Positions 22,301-35,604 of a DNA stretch of 64,000 bases are shown here, in pieces. The position numbers were made by a program, and so were the translations under genes. This DNA comes from Latrodectus hesperus (lineage: Eukaryota > Arthropoda > Arachnida > Araneae > Theridiidae). The first letter of the stretch is position 1. Every line of letters starts with the position of its first letter. The notes beneath the pieces are model-generated. The model made no database searches. It had not been told where the DNA came from and saw only the letters and a program-made list of their open reading frames with translations. The stretch lies in assembly GCA_037975125.1 (NCBI GenBank), contig CM075851.1:77429063-77493062 (forward strand), read 5' to 3'.

Positions 22301-25300
22301 TTATTCTTAAAATAATTATTTTGTTGTATGAAAGAAATATATATCTTATTTTCTAATCAATAATCATGAAGAGAAAAAAAATTTTTGAATTAGTTTTATC
22401 TATTATAAGCATTATATAAATTTAATGAAGGAAACACTTTTATAGAATGCAAAACACATAAGCAAAAATATAATACAAATTTGTTTTTCTTGCTCATAGA
22501 TACAGAAATCCGTAAACATCATCTATGAACGAATATTTTTATTTATTTAATAATATAGAAAAAAAAATTATAATTAAATTATTTAAAAATTCCGGATTTT
22601 GTATATAGACTTTTATATGCTCTATTTACTTATAGCTGTAACATTTATATTACGCTAAGATTAAGCAAAATTATTTTTAAATACGTGATAAAAAATGAGC
22701 GTCCTATCACTCAACATCTGTAATTTTTCTATGGATGGCAGTCATAATTCCTGAAATAAAATAATATTTTATTTAACCTAAAAAAATTACTAACAAGAAA
22801 AATTTATATTGTATATTAAATTTCAATCGTCAGAGGTGTAATGAGGAAATTATCAATTCTTTGCATTACTCTAGTTTTCCAATCCAACAGAATGTGTTTC
22901 ACGAAAAGGAAACAATACAATTTAGTTGATAAATATTCATGGCTTTCATAGAATACAAACAATTGTTGTAGAGAATCTAATGTATAAAAATGTCAGTTTT
23001 TGTCTTAGTGTAGAAATGATTTGCTTGAAACTATATTTAAATGGAAGAGTTTTCATAAAAAACGTTCAGAATAAAGTAAAATCACCCACTCATTCTTCAG
23101 CTGTCTTTCGCTTTTAATACAGCTGAGATTTAAAATAAGGTACACTCCATTTATATAATGTGTCCTTTACATAATTTACAATTTACTTCAGTAATATATT
23201 ATTCATCGCAAGACAGTATTTACTTTTCAAGATTTGATATTTACGTCTTTCAATGACGTTAGAAATTTATTGACATTTAAATAAACATTCACCAAAGAAA
23301 TTGTGAAACAAAAAAACAAAAAACTAATTTTATTATTATGCTAATTTATGTTTCAAATTTTATGTCTCACGAGACTAAATGCCTAAGAATGTATAATATT
23401 CATAATAAAAGAAAATTGTCATTTGAGATAAATAAAAATCCTATAAAATATATATGTCCTATTTTCCCTAAATGGATTTAATTCCATGCGTCATTTTGTA
23501 TCGTTTAATAAACCTCTATTCTCTGAAGCAAAATCATAAATAAACTCTTACAATATTTATACTTTTATTCGCATTTAGTTGTAACAAAAATGGATTGGAC
23601 CTTTTAATCGAAAATTAAATTTGGAGACATATTATTTGCTTGAATTCATAAACAGTTTGATTTTTAATTGCAATCCTAAAAGTAATATCAATTTAAAGCT
23701 GTTTTTTATAATTTTTTTACAGATTTATTTCCTATTTCAGATTTAATTGTAAATTGATTTCCTATTACATCCAATTTTTAAATAATTGTCGAATTACTAA
23801 TTTTACAAGTATTAAATGTAATAAATTTTTGAGTAAAAACAACTAAAGCAAAGTAATTGTAAGCTTGTTTCTGTTATTTGTGTACTGATCGGATTTCATT
23901 GCTTAAATGACAAATGCTTCCTTATGAGTCATCATACAGGAAAATACAACTCTTTTAAAATATTAATACAAGCTGAATTTTGTAAGTAAATTTTCAATTC
24001 AATTTTTTTCATATTTAAGCTGGGCACGTTTAAATGCCTTTATTATTTACAAGGGAGATAGCACATCAACTTTAAGTAAATAAACTAACATTCTTAAATA
24101 TTATTCAATAAATTGAGAACCTCCATGTTCTTTTATCTTAAGAAACCTTAAAGAAATATAGAGCTTATGTATATATGGAAAAAAAAAACAATTTTTTGAA
24201 ACGATAACTGAAGATATCAAACAAATTTCTTTTCAGATGAACAGGAATGGAATTCATGTTTGTCTACAAAGAATTTAGATTCGTTCTTAGATAATATGTT
24301 ATTACATGTTTGGAAGAATAAATCTATAATATCTGCAAAAGACGTATTTTTAAAATCTTAATCCCAGATTTTACTTCTGTTGTAATTTCTGATGTCCATG
24401 ATATTGAGAAATACTAAGCCATTTCTATCCGAAGTGTTCTTGGCAACAACTGACATACAAATGTAAATAGGATTTAACAGTACCGAGAATTAAAAAGATT
24501 ATATGTGAAATAGAAATTATTCCTTATTAGAATTGAAGGAATGTATGCAATGTGAAGAAATAATTTTCTATACGTTTATTATTTGTTTTGTTTTGCAAGG
24601 AAGTTTGTTTGGAAAACACATGTTGCAACTATGTTCATTACCATTTTTGTTTTTGTCACTTAACTTTTGTATTTATTTATAAATGTAAATATAAATATTT
24701 TTTTTCTTAGAAAAATGAAAGAAAATGACATTGATGATAAAATTTCACTTATTATTAAAAATTTAACATAGAGTAGGAATGAAAACAAAAATTTAACTGG
24801 AAAATAAATAATTACACTTATTTTTATAAACAATTCTTTTCATCTATCATTTCCAGTATTCAAAATTGAAATAAATTACTTTTTATTTATTTATTAAAAG
24901 ACAAAGTTTATAAGTTTTCATTTCGGTGTATACAAATATAAATAATAAATGGAAAGGAGAACATTTATGTTGAATCATTTTTTAATTATTTTTAAGATAA
25001 TAAATTTGCCTAGATTTTTCTTAAAATTCTGACGTAGCAATAGCCATCATACATCTTATGAAAGAATTAAATTTTTTAAAAACATTTTTGCAAAAATACT
25101 GTAAATAAAATATTTGAAATTGAAATTCATGTGTTTTGTTCCTAAGCACTTAAGCAATAACTTAAAATACGCTGATACACCTTAAACGCATATTCTATTA
25201 AGTTCTTAGCATTAAATATATAAAAATATGTATTTTCTCTGCGTTTATTTTGACATAAAATTAAAATTTTATAGGATAATTTCTTAACACACAAATTCTA

Positions 25301-26094
25301 ACTTTTCTAACTAGTAACGATGTTTTTACAAGAATATTTAGTATTATTTCATCAAATGACTTCTTTATACGGCTGAAACCATTTAAATTTCAAATAAAAA
25401 TAAAAATTACAATTATGACACACATTTATCTTATAATTTTAAGTAGCACACATTTCATGAAACTCAAAAACATTAAAATAAATCCATTATCAACAAAGGC
25501 AACTAATGCGATTCTTATGATAATTTTTATGCTCATTTATCTTCAAAGACAAAAAATTCGCAAAATTTACAGGATGAATTCTTTTACAAGAAGTCACCTG
25601 TATATACATGTCATTCGTCGTGACTTAAAAACAGGAAATATAAATTGAATTTCGTTAAGAAAAACATTGCAATTTTCTTAACATATTCCTATGCAACAAA
25701 CTTTTTTTTCTAATTTCTTTCTCGTATGAATCCCGAATTCAACAGAATTAATTGCTCACTTTAATTTATTTAACAAGCCATGAAATCTTTAAGAAGTTTT
25801 AAATGTTCTTAAGAAATTGTTTTGAAATTTGATAAAAATGAAACCTGTTCCATTTATTTGGCACTTTTCACAGCCATAATATTTGATTCCTATCCTTCTC
25901 TGTAAATGATTTATAAAAATTTATTAAATAAAGATTTTTATTCCAACTTTTTCTACTCACCAAATATTTTAAGAAATGAAGAAACAAAAAAGTTTTTATT
26001 CCTGGTTTGAAAAAGATAATTATTCTTAATTGTTTCTACAAAAGTTAAAGAAAATTAATGAACGGAAATCTCTGCAATTAATCTGAACATACCC
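19386..26094. other. AT-rich sequence without recognisable gene
   Basis: About 6.7 kb with only short open frames of biased composition. A slightly more GC-rich patch at 20590-20790 has no recognisable product on either strand. Nothing else is supportable. Confidence 0.55.
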
Positions 26095-26188
26095 AAGGTT
26101 ATTGTGTAAGATATAAAATATTAAGGTTATTGTGTAATATATAATTAAAAAAAATTGGGAAATATAAATATATTTCCCAATTTTTTTT
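26095..26188. repeat. Direct repeat followed by a perfect 42-bp palindrome
   Basis: AAGGTTATTGTGTAA occurs at 26095-26109 and again at 26123-26137, 28 bp apart. It is followed by a palindrome at 26147-26188: arms of 20 bp (A8 TTGGGAAATATA and its exact complement) separated by two bases. The palindrome would form a tight hairpin. The run of eight T at its end is also a Pol III-type stop, but no promoter is seen. Confidence 0.9.
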
Positions 26189-26247
26189 ATTCTTGGTAAA
26201 TAATAAAATAAAAATATGTTCTTTTACTACGAATATTGTTAACTATT

Positions 26248-26739
26248 CTTCTTCTTCTTCTTAGAGTTGGGTTTGTATGTCATTGAGCACCTCTGCTTTA
26301 TCAGCATTTTGTACTATTAATTCCAAACCCAATGTTTCCTAATACCAGTTGCTCGGGTCACCCACTTTATTAATAATGTCCGGTAACCCTTTAATGGAGT
26401 CTAGGTGTAACTCTCTAGTATGGATGATGCCTAAAGAAGTTAATCTAGGGAGGGCAAGAGCCTCGCATTCGTAAATGATGTGCTTGGCCGTTTCCTCTTG
26501 CGTATGACATTTCTTGCAGATAGGGTCCTGCTGAAACAGTCCCATTTTATGGAGGTGTTTTCTGAAATAGTAGTGCCCAGTTATGAAGCCTACGATTAAA
26601 CGTATCTTCTGCCTAGAGCATCTTAGAATTTCAGAGGCAATCCTCGCTGATGATCCACAGTCTATACTTTTAGCGAGGGTTTGCCCAGGAGTGTTGAGCC
26701 AAGCTTCATACATCTTCCGTTTTTCCCATCTAAGAACAT
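26248..26739 (-). mobile_element. 5'-truncated LINE with (AAG)n tail and 12-bp target duplication
   Basis: The 492-bp body is flanked by exact copies of TTGTTAACTATT at 26236-26247 and 26740-26751. On the minus strand it enters directly in coding sequence at 26739 and ends with five AAG units (CTT repeats on the plus strand from 26248). A direct target duplication, a 5' truncation and a 3' simple-repeat tail are the marks of target-primed reverse transcription. The family differs from the LINE at 31975 and 37812 in protein and tail. Confidence 0.92.
26339..26739 (-). pseudogene. LINE ORF2 C-terminal fragment with zinc knuckle
   Basis: This is the last ~133 residues of a non-LTR retrotransposon polyprotein, cut at its 5' end by the insertion itself and so without a native start. 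No stop interrupts it. It contains the FITGHYYFRKHLHKMGL block that lies downstream of RNase H in R1/I-type LINEs, then a C-terminal zinc knuckle CKKCHTQEETAKHIIYEC (pattern CX2CX8HX4C). The knuckle is thought to bind the template RNA or target DNA. It ends with TAG just past the last Tyr codon. No reverse transcriptase or RNase H catalytic residues are included, so the fragment is inactive. The clade assignment is from memory of the motif order. Confidence 0.85.
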
Positions 26740-26751
26740 TTGTTAACTATT

Positions 26752-28056
26752 AGCCTCCCAAAATTGTTTCTCTTTAACAACTTTTCCTGAAAATACAATT
26801 CCATGAATTAAAATAATCATCCCAAAAATGTATGCGTTTTATGTTATTAATAAGGCATCATTTAATGCTTTACTAAATATGTAAATATGATCCCCAAAAA
26901 TTAATATAAAGCAGTTATTACATAACCGCATACTAAAACTTCAAAAACTATTTTAAAATAAAGAATTTTTTTAAATTCTGTATAATATTAACAGCATTGT
27001 AAAGTTATATATTTTAATCATATATTTGTGTATGTGTGTGAGAGACAGAGAGTACTTAGACAAATACTATTTTTTTACCAATTTTGTTTTCTCTCACAAA
27101 ATTACAGAGACCAAAGTTTAAATAATCATTATTCTGAGAAACAAGTGAAAATAAACAAGAAATATTTTATGTATCTAATATATATAGGTTTCCTTCTTCA
27201 TTAATTCTCAAAAGCAATAAAGAGAAGAATGGTAAAATATATTTACAAAAGTATGCATTGTAGAATTTAAATCAAAATTACATGTTCTCATGAAAAGTTC
27301 TCATGAGAACAAATAAATCATGTTAACCACACAAATTTATTAACGTATGCATGCATTAGAGTTAATTAATAATTTAAAACGTATAACAATATAATTTTAT
27401 ATTATTCATATAATTTATTTTATATTATGTAATTTTTATTTACATTCTGTATACAGAAAATCCATTGTGATTGATGTGAATATGTAATTATGAATAGTAT
27501 AAAGACACAACTAGATTTTAACAGATTGCTTTTTAGGATGCGCATATTATTGAAAAGTTTTTTTTCAATAAATTCAAAAGTTTCTGTTAATTAATTGAAA
27601 AAATTGAAAATTCTTTATTATAAAATGTTTTACTGTTAATTTAAATTGTAACTTATTAATTTAAAATTACTTTAAATTGCAGAAACATATCTGAATAACT
27701 CAAAACTTTTGATTTGTGTATTATCATTGAAACTAAACATTGTACATTGGAAAAGTTTTACAAAATGATTAAAAGAATGATATTACAATGAATTTTAAAT
27801 TCATTCAATCAATTATATTTTATACTATGATTAACAAATGGAAATCAGTATAAAAATGTTTTAAACAATAATTTTTTCATTTTATATTTAAATATATTCC
27901 ATGTTAAATTATGTTTAATTTTTTACAAATAAATATTATTGAAATTAATATTAAAAATATGGCTATTATACACCAAATCCCTATAAATATTTTTCTACAT
28001 AGTAAATATTTTTCTATTATTCTTTTAAAATTATTTTCTAATAATTTAAATTGTTT

Positions 28057-28058
<2 letters not shown>
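26752..28058. other. AT-rich intergenic sequence
   Basis: No gene is visible. A 14-bp perfect palindrome GTTCTCATGAGAAC lies at 27297-27310, with a partial second copy of its left half just upstream. Confidence 0.5.

Positions 28059-28128
<70 letters not shown>
28059..28128. repeat. (TA)n microsatellite, ~70 bp
   Basis: Pure TA dinucleotide repeat. Confidence 0.97.
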
Positions 28129-28131
<3 letters not shown>

Positions 28132-29567
28132 AAAATCTATGAGAAATTCATTAACTAACTTAATTATAATTTATTATTATATTTAATAATAATTTAATAT
28201 TACAATTAATATAATCTTAAATTATAAATACATCCAGTGCTGTTATTATATTTGAAAGACAATGATATTCATCCTAAGAAATCAGTAAAAATAATTTAAA
28301 AGGAAAGATCTATTATTATTGCTTCACCAATACACTTGTATTCACTTGTGACTTACAAACTTTAATAAATTAGTAATGAATCAGCTATAAAAGATAATAA
28401 TTGTAAACTAAGAAAAGTTGTGTTAACACAGAAGGGAAGTTTTAATTACCACACTTTTGTTTAGTTTCCAAATTGAGAAAATTTTTATTCTTGTCAAAAT
28501 GTAGACTAAGAATACTCTCAAGACAAAAACCATCCCTAAAATAAATTATTACAATTCTAAGGAAATTAATATTTTCTAGAAAACCTCTATCACAATAGGA
28601 AAAGATAGGTCCTTTTTTCAATTCTAAGACACGTTTCTTCTGTGAGTTATTGGCTGTTAAGGAAAATAAATGAATTGATGTCATTCAGGGAATACGGCAC
28701 GTTCTTTACTACAATAAGGAATAGCCTGATGAAATTAGAATATATTACATAATTCAATATCTGTCATTTATAGTATTTTGCTGCTGTAAGAATGATGACA
28801 ACCTCTCAGTAAATTAGATTAATAATATTGCAAAATGTATTCTTTTATCCAAAATTTTTTACACATATTCATAGCAGTGCATACATCAAGATATGTAATC
28901 ATAATAAAAAATTTATTTTGAAATTTATTTTCATTCGGAGTGAAGCATAGAGATGCAAAATTTTTATCTATTCAAAAAAATATTCCATTATCAGATATGG
29001 ACTAAAAAGAAGTCATAAAAAACAATTTATTTTAAACTAGCTAATAAATAATTTCTTAATATTTGAAAGTTATAAAATCAGATACTTAAATGCTCATTCT
29101 TAATTTCTGATGCAAATGAATATTGCGATGAAAATTAAAATAAGACTTAAATGAACTTCTTAAATGACTTCAAATTTTCCACAGTATTATGTTATTATTT
29201 GAATAGGTATTATATATAGTTTTAAATGTATTAAAAAGACTATATTTTTTTGCCAAAAAAGAAATTTTAAAAAATTTTCACATTTTTAGTTACTGAAAAC
29301 GGTAATGAAGATGAAAAAAAAATACCCAAACATTGATACAAGTTAACTTTAATCATCATTAAGATTAATGAAATATATCGTAATTAGAATTATTTTTTCA
29401 TTAATTAACATTCGTAACATTTGTTAGCATACTATAAGGATTTAATTCGGCTTTTTATTAATCACAATTTTGAAAACAAAAACAAAATTTTGATGAAAAA
29501 ATAAGTATTTTCCACATTCAGTAATTGTCTTTAAAACTAATGACTTTCTAGTAGATAAAAATCTTTA
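28129..29567. other. AT-rich intergenic sequence
   Basis: No gene, RNA or element is visible. Confidence 0.5.
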
Positions 29568-29761
29568 CTTCATTAACAATCGCATGCGTCTGAATCTCAA
29601 AGGAAACAAATAGATTGTCACTTTGTAACCTCAGTGACAGTTATTTACTGATAAAATCAATTCGCCTATTTTAGGTGTAATCCCTAGTGAAGTAAGGTTA
29701 TTAACAACGCCATTAAAACGCCATCATTCATGAGATTTAGCCAAAGTAGTCTTAAAAGTAA
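29568..29761. repeat. Dispersed repeat, copy B
   Basis: Homologue of 17303-17494 in the same orientation, 194 bp, 12.3 kb away. It is less AT-rich than its flanks and contains CTCAAAGGAAAC, TTATTTACTGATAAAA and GATTTAGCCAAAGTAGTC. Neither end shows a duplication or terminal repeat. Confidence 0.7.
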
Positions 29762-31960
<2,199 letters not shown>

Positions 31961-31974
31961 ATATATTACAATGT

Positions 31975-32245
31975 ACAATGGGAAAATATTAAAAATGACT
32001 GGAAAAAATTCAGTCACAGACCACGTAAAGAGGCTGTGGCCAATTTTCGATTGAACACTGGCCACGACTGTCTAGCTGAACACCTGAAGAAAAGCGGCAT
32101 CTTGACTAGTAGTCTTTGCCTTATCTGCAAGACAGACAATATGAATAGAGACCACCTCCTCGTCTGTCAGGAACTTGACCCTACATTTCAGCAAAGTGGT
32201 GGTGTTTGCAAACTTTATTGGATCGCCAGGGAACGCATGTCATGA
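31975..32245 (+). pseudogene. LINE ORF2 C-terminal fragment (copy 1)
   Basis: The last ~89 residues of a LINE polyprotein, uninterrupted from the truncation point to TGA at 32243-32245. It contains FRLNTGHDCLAEHL and the zinc knuckle CLICKTDNMNRDHLLVC (CX2CX8HX3C). The open frame continues upstream of 31975 into flanking DNA by chance, so an ATG at 31898 is not a real start. Compared with the copy at 37971, it has one extra codon (Ala in CLAEHL) and a few substitutions. It has no catalytic domain. Confidence 0.88.
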
Positions 32246-32397
32246 ACACTTTCATGCTTCCCCCTCTAGCTTTTTAGATATTTAGAATTTTGAATTTTAT
32301 AATTTTTATAATTTTTATCATGCATATGTGTATTTGTGTTTGTTTGCGAGTGGCCAGATGTTGATGGATTGGATTCCTTTTGGCCATATGTAACAAC
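31975..32397 (+). mobile_element. 5'-truncated LINE copy 1 with 14-bp target duplication
   Basis: A 423-bp body is flanked by exact copies of ATATATTACAATGT at 31961-31974 and 32398-32411. It starts inside coding sequence, passes a stop at 32243-32245 and ends with a 3' UTR that contains TGGCCAGATGTTGATGGATT and finishes in GTAACAAC. The same coding end and 3' UTR occur in opposite orientation at 37812-39252, which identifies the family. The single short AAC tail unit and severe truncation are typical of dead-on-arrival LINE copies. Confidence 0.94.
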
Positions 32398-32411
32398 ATA
32401 TATTACAATGT

Positions 32412-34688
32412 TTACAAATTTAAATAAAAATTATTGTATGAATAATATTGAGTTTGTTTCTGCCTTAAGATTAACTATACTTTGAAAATAATGAATAAAA
32501 ATCAGTGTAAAATTGCAGAAAATGAACAGGTTAGGAAATCAAGATTTCTTATTCTTTGTTGGATTGCTCTAGTTTAGAATTACTGAACCACAAGAGCTAT
32601 AAATATTAAATTCTGCAAAAGCTGTGAAATAAATAATTATAAAAGTTATCATATATTTTTATTCAAGCCTGGGAAAGGATATTAAAATACATTAAAACTT
32701 CAAAGCCTTAAATTTTTCAGATAAAAAAATAATTTAAAACAGAAATCTGGGTTTATTTTGAGATAAAGTAATTGTTTAAAAATGAGTTATGAAATTTAAA
32801 TATTTTCATTTCTTCTAATATCCGAACACTAAAAATATTTCACTTTTCAGCACTACAAGAAAATGAACAAACAATATTATATAAATTGGAGCTCGAAGAT
32901 GATGCTAGCTCTAGTTTCCGAAAGTAAGAGGATTCCATGTAATTTAGAGGCAGGTTCAAATCAAAAGACTTTCAAACATAACCTGTAAACATTAGGGGTA
33001 TTATATCACTTAGAGGACACACGGTTATCATAACTTATTTTAATATATTAATAGTAATTCATTACTATTAACTATAATTATAGTAATATATTATATACAT
33101 ATATATTATCAGTAATTCATTATATTTCGATGTTAAAAGTACCAAAATATACTCTAACACATTTGATTCCTTTTAAATATGAAGTGTGCAAAGTTAGAAT
33201 AAAAACATGTTTGGTTTAATGTTTAATACAAGGCTTTTAATGCTTAAATCACAATTTAATGTACAATTTATTTGCTGTTTCTTCATGTACTATAGAAAAA
33301 GTGTGAATTATATTTAAAGCATGAAGTGAGATTTTCATAATATGAATTTCTTTCACCATTTTCAAATCTGGATTTTCTAACTTATATTTCTCTTATACAT
33401 GTGAGAAAATATTTCCAAGAAATCAGCCAAGCAAGATAATATTTAATCTTGCAAATTAAACATTATCTTTAATGATAATTGAAGAGTGCTTAAAGAAAGT
33501 TTATATATTCTAATAAGAAAAGTACACACTACGATAACAAGAATTTACTGAATTTATTAAAGTATAGTATTATTGACATGCTTAATTTATATTATTATTT
33601 CAATTATGTTTCAATTTTCTTTACCGCTTTACATTTATTGCAATAAATCGATAAAAATATCTGTGAAAAAGACTTTAAGCCATAGGTCCCGGTCTAACTA
33701 GGCCTAGTGTGCTAAATACAACCTTCTAACGAAAAAAAGAAATTGTGAAAAAAGAATTTTGAATACAATGTTTGTAATCAATAAGCTTACATTAGCAAAT
33801 TATGTTAAGAATAATTTGCAAGTGAAAAATACTTGAAATTCAAAATAATAAATGAATATATTTATATATATGAATTAAAATTTTCAAATATCACTTGATA
33901 TTGTTTTAAACTTGCTTCTTTTTTATGTTAAAAATTCCTCAATGTGTACAATAATATGCAGTGTAAATATATTCTACAATAATTAATGAAAAACAAGAAC
34001 GTAGAGAATAGAAATATTTAACCGAGTAATTTTACACACCGTTTTTGAAAATCAGAAAAATATTTTTATGTAAGTAAATTATTGCAAAAAGTTTATTTAC
34101 AGCAGTATTTTTAAATTTATGAAACGAAGGAAATTAATTGATTTTAATATAAAGTGAAAGGAAAATCAGGAAAGAGGTCTTGATTGAACCATGTAGTCTA
34201 TCTAAAGTATTATCAGGTTTGGCATATGGCAGCTTACAATCTCATTGTTATCATGACTACGATCTGTTATACGCACACTTTTTCAAAAATTGCTCTGATT
34301 GCTTTCTCTTTATGGTCACAACATTTTCAGCCATTAAATACTTCTCAAGTAGTCGATCTTAATCTTTATAATCATGTAGAATTTTGAATGAATGCATACG
34401 AATCCCCGAGAGATTAATAATGCCAAATTTTGAATTCTAGTTTTTTTTCTCCCACACAGCAGAAAACTCTGAGCAATAAATCATTAAGATGTTTTACTCT
34501 GAAAGGGAAAAAATATCAATTTTCAGTTTTCGCTTCGTTATTAATATTTTTCAGATTTAAACAAAAACCATTTGTATGCACAAATCTTTTATTTTATTCC
34601 GTGTATGTGGATAACAGTATCAGTTTTAAATCATTACTCTATTCTGTAAATTTAACCAAGAATTTTGAACTCATCTCGTTACTTAATG
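32412..34688. other. AT-rich intergenic sequence
   Basis: No gene is visible. Short overlapping frames at 34180-34710 show no domain and no conserved pattern. Confidence 0.5.
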
Positions 34689-34690
34689 TA

Positions 34691-35602
34691 CAGGGTGATC
34701 ATAATTAAACTGCAAATTTAAAAACGCTGTAAAAAAAGAACCACTGGTCAGAAAGATCTGAAATTTCACCAGAATGTACTTCAAGCAGGGGGATTTTGTT
34801 TGTCGTGTGAAAAAAATTAGGAAAAAAGTGGCCAATAGATGGCGCTGCACAGGCGGCTGTAGGTTAATTACATGAATTCTGACATGAACGATAATCAATT
34901 GTGGCTGTAAGCTGAACGTTAAGCCAGTTGTGCTATTGTAAGTCAGGCAGACGTTGTGGCACTCTTGGTGTAAAGCCTATTCGGAGCGACAAGGTGATGC
35001 CACATCGAATAGGAAAAAATCGGTTTTTAATTTACCTGCTGCCAAAAACCATAGAAAAAGCCAACAATAATTCGGTTTTTAACTGTCCTTAGTCTTCTTC
35101 AAGAAATTTTCAATATGGTGTCCACCATTTTCTGTTAGTAGGTGTAAACGTAAAACGGTATTTTCCACAGCAGCTTGGAGTGTATCAGTGCTGATGTTGT
35201 TAACGTGCTGCGTAATACGGCATTTCAAATCCGCGAAGGTGTCTAGTGGAGCACTGTACACAACATTTTTCAGAAATCTCCAGAGCCAAAAGTCACAGGG
35301 AGTGATGTCCGGTATTCGTGGCAGCCAGGGAGTTGGAAAATGTCGGCTGATAATACGGTCATTTTCGAAATGGCGTTGCATCACCATCGAAAATAAATGA
35401 GAATTCAAGCTACTCAGCATTTTATACAAGACGTTAATTTGCATATAACCACTTGTGCAGCGCCATCTATAGGCCACTTTTTTCCTAATGTTTTTTCCCC
35501 ACGCCAAACAAAATCCCCCTGTTTGAAGTACATTCTTGTGAAATTTCAGGTCTTTCTGACCAGTGGTTCTTTTTTGTTTGCAGTTTAATTATGATCACCC
35601 TT
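34691..35602 (-). mobile_element. Internally deleted long-TIR Tc1/mariner-superfamily transposon
   Basis: The ends CAGGGTGATCATAATTAAAC and its near-exact inverse at 35583-35602 are flanked by TA (34689-34690, 35603-35604). The inverted repeats extend about 160 bp with scattered mismatches and small gaps. The interior is only about 590 bp and holds just the C-terminal part of a transposase on the minus strand, so roughly the first two thirds of the gene are missing. The preserved ends mean it could have moved in trans. It is related to, but distinct from, the element at 4457-6063. Both carry ATAGATGGCG about 130-145 bp from an end. Confidence 0.88.
35079..35399 (-). pseudogene. Transposase C-terminal fragment
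   Basis: This frame reads FENDRIISRHFPTPWLPRIP and then DITPCDFWLWRFLKNVVY, the block around the third catalytic Asp of the same transposase superfamily as at 4682-5769, and closes with VENTVLRLHLLTENGGHHIENFL, the normal C-terminus. The first two catalytic acids and the DNA-binding domain are absent because of the internal deletion. The frame is open further upstream to an ATG at 35507, but those ~35 codons are terminal-repeat sequence, so I exclude them. No stop interrupts the fragment before 35079. It cannot catalyse transposition. Confidence 0.82.
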
Positions 35603-35604
35603 TA

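Noticed and set aside
34180..34708. Overlapping plus-strand frames of 60-92 codons
   Set aside because: No domains or repeat similarity; the last one runs into the transposon end.
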